A stretch of 22,458 nucleotides of DNA from Haplomitrium mnioides (lineage: Eukaryota; Marchantiophyta; Haplomitriopsida; Calobryales): contig JBNGIS010004943.1 of NCBI GenBank assembly GCA_049999725.1, positions 1 through 22,458 on the forward strand, written 5' to 3'. The position numbers and the translations under genes are program-made. Below are positions 18,605 through 22,458 of the stretch, piece by piece (the stretch's first letter is position 1; each line of letters starts with the position of its first letter). Below the pieces are notes generated by a model. The model was not told the DNA's origin. It searched no databases and was given only the letters and a program-made list of their open reading frames with translations.

Positions 18605-18780
18605 ATGGCATCTCAGGGAAATGTTTCCAAACCTGGTCAACCAAAGCCTTATAGGTATTTGGATGTCATCAAAGCTCTAAAGCCTGAAAAACTAGAGTGG
18701 GATTGGTTTGTAAGTTGTTGTTCCTTGAAAGACCCCGATCAACACCTTTATCTTTTTTTTTGGAAGGTGAGAAATTCAAT
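18605..18780 (+). pseudogene. MASQ small gene, copy C, 3'-truncated
   Basis: Starts with ATG in an AAAATGGC context and reads MASQGNVSKPGQPKPYRYLD, then VIKALKPEKLEWDWFVSCCS and KDPDQHLYLFF. A frameshift follows near the T-run at 18751-18761 (copy A keeps FVGEGEKFN). Similarity to copy A ends at GAGAAATTCAA, about 18780, where unrelated GC-richer sequence begins. No known domain is recognised. The Lys, Trp and Tyr-rich short sequence is conserved among the three copies, which argues that the gene was real. Confidence 0.6.
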
Positions 18781-19536
18781 TTCAAGGGAAGTTGAAAAAC
18801 TATCTAGATAAGAGTCCATGGGTGAGGAGTAAGAGGAAGGCTAGAGTTGCAGAAGGAAAGTTGGGAGGAGAGATTGGTTCTTGAGAGGAGAACCAGTCGG
18901 CAATGTGAGCAAGACAGGGCGTATGTAGGGAGGTGTCTATGTTTATTTGTGTTGTTAGATTTGTATTCTGTTTGAAGATCGGTGAGGTTCTTAGTTTTAG
19001 AAGGTTGGCATTCCATTTATCAAATCCTGAGGACACCTTGGACAGGAGAAGTCAGGACTAACAGGATTGTATTGTGATAATTGGATGATGGGATCTATTT
19101 CCCTTCTGTGTGCAAAGTGATTGGGTCCAGATCTGGGCTCTGAAGTGTATTTCGGAATTTATTTAGTAGTGTATTTATCCACCTGTGTGTGGCCTTGAGA
19201 AATGCATGTGAATGAGCAAGGTGGCTGCGGAAGGACTCACTAGGAGGCCATTGCAGACCAGAATCAGATGCTCTACTCTAACTGCCCCTATCTTCCAAGT
19301 GGCACCTTCCGAGGTTAAGGCCTGAAGAAGGGGTGTGACCTGCATCTGTGGGCAATGGAGTGTGTGCTTGGGTGTTGTCGAGGTCGTGCAGTCACTCCTA
19401 CGTTGGTAAATAGAAGTTGGGGTCCATTCGGTGCAAAGCCCCTCCCATAAAAGGTCCCGAAACACTAAGTCAGCCCTTAAGTGGGGTTAACTCTATCGGA
19501 AAAGAGTTAAGGCTCCAACTAGGGGGCTAACAAAAA
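18781..19536. other. GC-richer segment of unknown origin
   Basis: Base composition differs clearly from the flanks (near half G+C by eye against about one third). It starts where copy C ends. The first 100 bp have a plus-strand open frame (about 18783-18882) encoding a charged peptide with KNYLDKSPWVRSKRKARVAE and ending in a stop; it could be the end of a coding region. A 96-codon minus-strand frame at 19175-19465 has no recognisable motif. Near the right end TTAACTCT (19487-19494) and AGAGTTAA (19503-19510) form a perfect 8-bp hairpin. It may be a captured gene end or part of another element. Confidence 0.4.
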
Positions 19537-19730
19537 CGACCCAAAGTCTATACATGTAGGAGCTATTACAGCCCATGCACGCATACACTTTAGAGTTCTC
19601 ATTTGAAGTCTATGTCTACATGAGTTTCAGCAACCTTGAACGTATAGGCTTTAGGGTTCTAGTTTGGATTCTATTCGTACATAGGCTTTAGTGCTTTGAT
19701 TTAGAGTCCATGCGTGCCTACACATCCATG
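19537..19730. repeat. Block of diverged near-palindromic motifs
   Basis: Six motifs of the CTATGCGCGCATAG type recur about every 25-37 bp: CTATACATGTAGG (19548), CCATGCACGCATACAC (19573), CTATGTCTACATGAG (19610), GAACGTATAGG (19638), CTATTCGTACATAGG (19671) and CCATGCGTGCCTACAC (19708). The block begins with CCCAAAGT, as in copy C, and GGCTTTAG is repeated after two units. It looks like a fifth, amplified fragment of the element's 3' region. Confidence 0.6.
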
Positions 19731-20063
19731 TTTGATTGAATATATTTTTCATAAATGTATATGTTTAATTCAATTTTTGCTGAATTTAGTGTATTCACAC
19801 TTGTATGATGTTTTAAAGAAATATTTCAAGAATACAAAATGCTTTTTACATGGAACTTTTACTATAGAATTTGTTTTCAAATGCAATCTCCAAATAAAAC
19901 AAGCAATTTGAATTTATTTTTAAATATTTGTTTGCAAAACAAATTCACAAACATAAAATAGATTTTTTTATATTAAATTTTTAAAAAAATAACATTTGCA
20001 ATTGCCAAATGAAAGAGGAACTCAGTAGCGGTTCTTAGTTCAAAGTAGCGGTTGTTGAAAGTC
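19731..20063. other. AT-rich spacer without a gene
   Basis: Very AT-rich, with no supported gene. A 65-codon open frame near its start has no recognisable content. AGTTCAAAGTAGCGGTTG just before the tandem array resembles the reverse complement of about 14519-14536 (16 of 18 bases), possibly by chance. Confidence 0.5.
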
Positions 20064-21932
20064 AATGTTGGTTCACAATCTCCATTATCAAGAGCTCCAT
20101 CATGTCTACCTCTCTAAGATAATACTGAGAAAAATGCAACCAATAAACTCGCTGCCAATGTTGGTTCATAAGCTCCATTACCAAGAGCTTCATCATCTCT
20201 ACCTATTTCAAAGAATTTTGAAACAAAGGAAGACCAAAAAGCTCGTTGCCAATGTTGGTTCACAAGCTCATTATAAAGAGCTCCATCATCTCTAGCTGTT
20301 TCAGAAAACAACAAGACAAATGCAACCAAAATTGTGTTGCCAAGAGCTCCATAATCTCTAGATGATTCAAAGAATATTGAGACAAATGCAACCAACAAAC
20401 ATGTTGCCAATAATGGTTCACAAGCTGCATTACCAAGAGCTCCATCATCTCTTGCTATTTCAAAGACCATCAAAACAAATGCAACCAATAAACACGTTTC
20501 CAATGTTGGTTCACAAGCTCCATTACCAAGAGCTCCATCATCTCTAGCTCTTTCAAACAATACCGAGACAATTGCAACCAACAAGCTCTGTGCTAATGTT
20601 AGCTTTCAAGCTCTATTACCAAGAGGTCCATCATCTCTAGTTGTTTCAAAGAATACCAAGACGAATGCAACCAATAAACTCGTTGCCAATGTTGGTTCAC
20701 AAGCTTCATTACTAAGAGCTCCATTATACCAAGACAAATCCAACCACTAACCATGTTGCCAATGTTTGTTCACAAGCTCTATTACCAAGAGCTCCATCAT
20801 CTCTAGTTGTTTCAAAAGAATATTGAGACAAATGCAACCAATAAACTTGTTGCCAATAATAGTTCACAAGCTCAATTACCAAGAGCTCCGTCATCTCTCG
20901 TTGTTTCAAATAATACCGAGACAAATGCAACCAATAAACTTGTAGCGAAGTGCTTCCACTATCTCTAATTGTTTCAAAGAATACCAAGACAAATGCAACC
21001 AATAAACTTCTTGTCAATGCTAGTTCACAAGCTCCATTACCAAGAGCTCCATCATCTCTAATTGTTTCAAAGAATTCCGAGACAAATCCAACCAATAAAC
21101 TCCTTTGTGAGAGCTTCATTATCTCTAGCTGTTTAGGAGAATACCAAAACAAATGCAACCAATTAGCTTGTTGCCAATGTTAGTTCACAAGCTTCACTAC
21201 CAAGAGCACTGTCATCTCTAGTTATTTCAAAGAATACTAAGACAAATGCAACCAATAATCTTGTTGCCAAGAGCTCCATTATCTCTAGCTTTTTCAAAGA
21301 ATACCAAGACAAATTAAACCAATAAACTTGTTGCCAATGTTAGTTCACAAGCTCCATTACCAAGAGGTCCATCATCTCTAGCTATTTCAAGGAATACCGA
21401 GACAAATACAACCAATAAACTCGGTACCAAGAGCTCGATCATGTGTAGTTGTTTCATAGAATACCAAGACAAGTGCAACCAATAAACTTGTTGCCAATGT
21501 TAGTTCACAAGCTCCGTTTCCAAGAGCTCCATCATTTGTAGATGTTTCAAAGTATACTAAGATAAATGCAACCAATAAACTTGTTGCCAATGTTAGTTCA
21601 CAAGCTCTATTACCAAGATTGTTATCATCTTTAGTTATTTGAAAGAGAACACGAGACAAATGCAACCAATAAACTCGTTGCCCATGTTTTTTCACAAGCT
21701 CCATCACCAAGAGCTCCATCATCTCTGGCTATTTCAAATAATACCGAGACAAATGCAACCAAAAACCTCGTTGCCAAGAGCTTTTTCATCTCTAGCTATT
21801 TCAAAGAATACCGAGATAAATGCACCCAGTAAACTTGATGCAAATGTTACTTCACAAGCTCCATTACCAAGAGCTCTATCATGTGTAGCTAATTCACATA
21901 ATACCGAGACAAATGCAACCAATAATATCGAC
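20064..21932. repeat. 93-bp tandem array (about 22 units, some shortened)
   Basis: The full unit is 93 bp: it starts AATGTTAGTTCACAAGCTCC, continues ATTACCAAGAGCTCCATCAT, then CTCTAGCTATTTCAAAGAAT, then ACCGAGACAAATGCAACCAA and TAAACTCGTTGCC. The first three units start at 20064, 20157 and 20251. Several units (near 20339, 21269, 21428 and 21776) lack the same first 26 bp, giving 67-bp units, and others are shortened differently. Because 93 is a multiple of three, open frames with a 31-residue period appear on both strands (20114-20584 minus; 20950-21183 and 21639-22013 plus), but the 26-bp losses break them. I see no start, promoter or codon-position bias that would make it a gene. Confidence 0.85.
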
Positions 21933-21935
21933 ATA

Positions 21936-22458
21936 GATGTGCGGATAGAAATCCAAGCTCAACATTTGAACACTACATCCCAAAGTCTAAACGCGCATAA
22001 GAATCCAAGCTGAACACCATCTAAACACTCCAAAGACTATCAAGAACCTAGGCTTTGGATTTTGTAGGAGAGTTTTTGCGCGCACAATGTTTCAATATTC
22101 GAATCAATGTCTATACGCGCATAAGGTTCAGACTTCTACAACCGAAGATGCAAATGCTAAAGGTTCTATTTTTTGTAACAAACTCTATGCACGCTAAAGA
22201 TTTTGTTTTCTAATTTGGAATCTTAAAGTAAAACAACTATAAAGCTCTACATTTGAGTCAAAGCGTGCCAAAGGTTTTCAGCTTTACATCAAAGTCCTTA
22301 CAAGCAAAAGATAAGTAATCAATTTGGGCAGATGCTTCAGCAACAAAATAACCTTAAGCTCTTCTAGCAAGCACTAAAAAAGGAAACAACATACATATAT
22401 TTTAGATAAGAAAATATTTTACAAACCAAATGAAAATATTAACTAAAGATTCATGTTT
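21936..22458 (-). mobile_element. Copy D of the two-gene element, 3' non-coding part
   Basis: Collinear with 15424-15951 of copy C to the window edge, at roughly 80% identity by eye. Near-palindromes are CTAAACGCGCATAAG (21987-22001), CTATACGCGCATAAGG (22111-22126) and CTATGCACGC (22185-22194). It should continue beyond the window into the large gene on the minus strand. Its outer end is replaced by the 93-bp array, which stops within a few bases of the homology start. Confidence 0.75.

Larger units (their letters stand above)
15336..18780 (-). mobile_element. Copy C of the two-gene element, internally deleted
   Basis: Copy C has the 3' near-palindrome region (15409-15700), the large gene with two internal deletions (minus strand), an intact-looking bidirectional promoter and the start of the MASQ gene (plus strand). 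The right limit is where similarity to the copy A MASQ gene ends (about 18780). It is a non-autonomous deletion derivative in structure, comparable to Ds relative to Ac. Confidence 0.72.

Noticed and set aside
19175-19465. Minus-strand open frame of 96 codons in the GC-rich segment
   Set aside because: No recognisable motif, homologous copy or start context; open length is unsurprising at this composition.
20114-20584. Minus-strand open frame of 156 codons as a repeat-protein gene
   Set aside because: It follows automatically from a 93-bp unit divisible by three; the opposite strand is also open in places, and shortened units break the frame.
20064-21932. CRISPR-like array
   Set aside because: The entire unit is repeated, with no unique spacers, the period is 93 bp, and the context is plant nuclear repeat DNA.

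Overview
The window looks like repeat-dense nuclear DNA of a land plant: AT-rich, with no intact host gene, no rRNA or tRNA gene, and almost all recognisable coding material belonging to decayed transposable elements. The plant call rests on a Ty1/copia element with a plant-type gag-pol, a second LTR fragment with a plant-type primer-binding site, and plant-like TATA boxes. I cannot name the species or decide between seed plants and earlier-branching lineages.

Layout. (1) 1-411: 5' part of an LTR element on the minus strand (leader, primer-binding site, 146-bp LTR). (2) 412-2062: AT-rich DNA without a gene, containing a short perfect hairpin. (3) About 1838-7358: a decayed Ty1/copia retrotransposon on the plus strand with gag, protease, integrase, RT and RNase H in copia order, many stops and frameshifts, a polypurine tract and a 256-bp 3' LTR. 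No convincing 5' LTR is visible. (4) About 7359-18780 and 21936-22458: four partial copies (A plus; B, C, D minus) of one two-gene element. (5) 18781-19536: a GC-richer segment of unknown origin. (6) 19537-19730: a block of near-palindromic motifs like those at the ends of the two-gene element. (7) 20064-21932: a 93-bp tandem array running straight into copy D.

The two-gene element is the most interesting content. Each of copies A, B and C has the same design. A large gene encodes a protein with a Cys cluster, a CxxC motif, a D...D...GHTH-type core and a chromo/Tudor-like C-terminus; it resembles the widespread uncharacterised eukaryotic family I remember as DUF7869. It is transcribed divergently from a small gene whose product begins MASQGNV or a close variant. 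About 460 bp separate the two starts and carry two back-to-back TATA boxes. In copy C a perfect E2F-type site lies between them. The large gene contains five in-phase 30-bp repeats whose core, a near-palindrome of the type CTATGCGCGCATAG, recurs in the non-coding 3' region of copies A, C and D. I infer an undescribed or poorly described DNA transposon family in which the near-palindromes may be transposase-binding sites. All copies here are broken: A by frameshifts, stops and start losses; B by truncation; C by two internal deletions, one removing the catalytic core; D by the window edge and the array.
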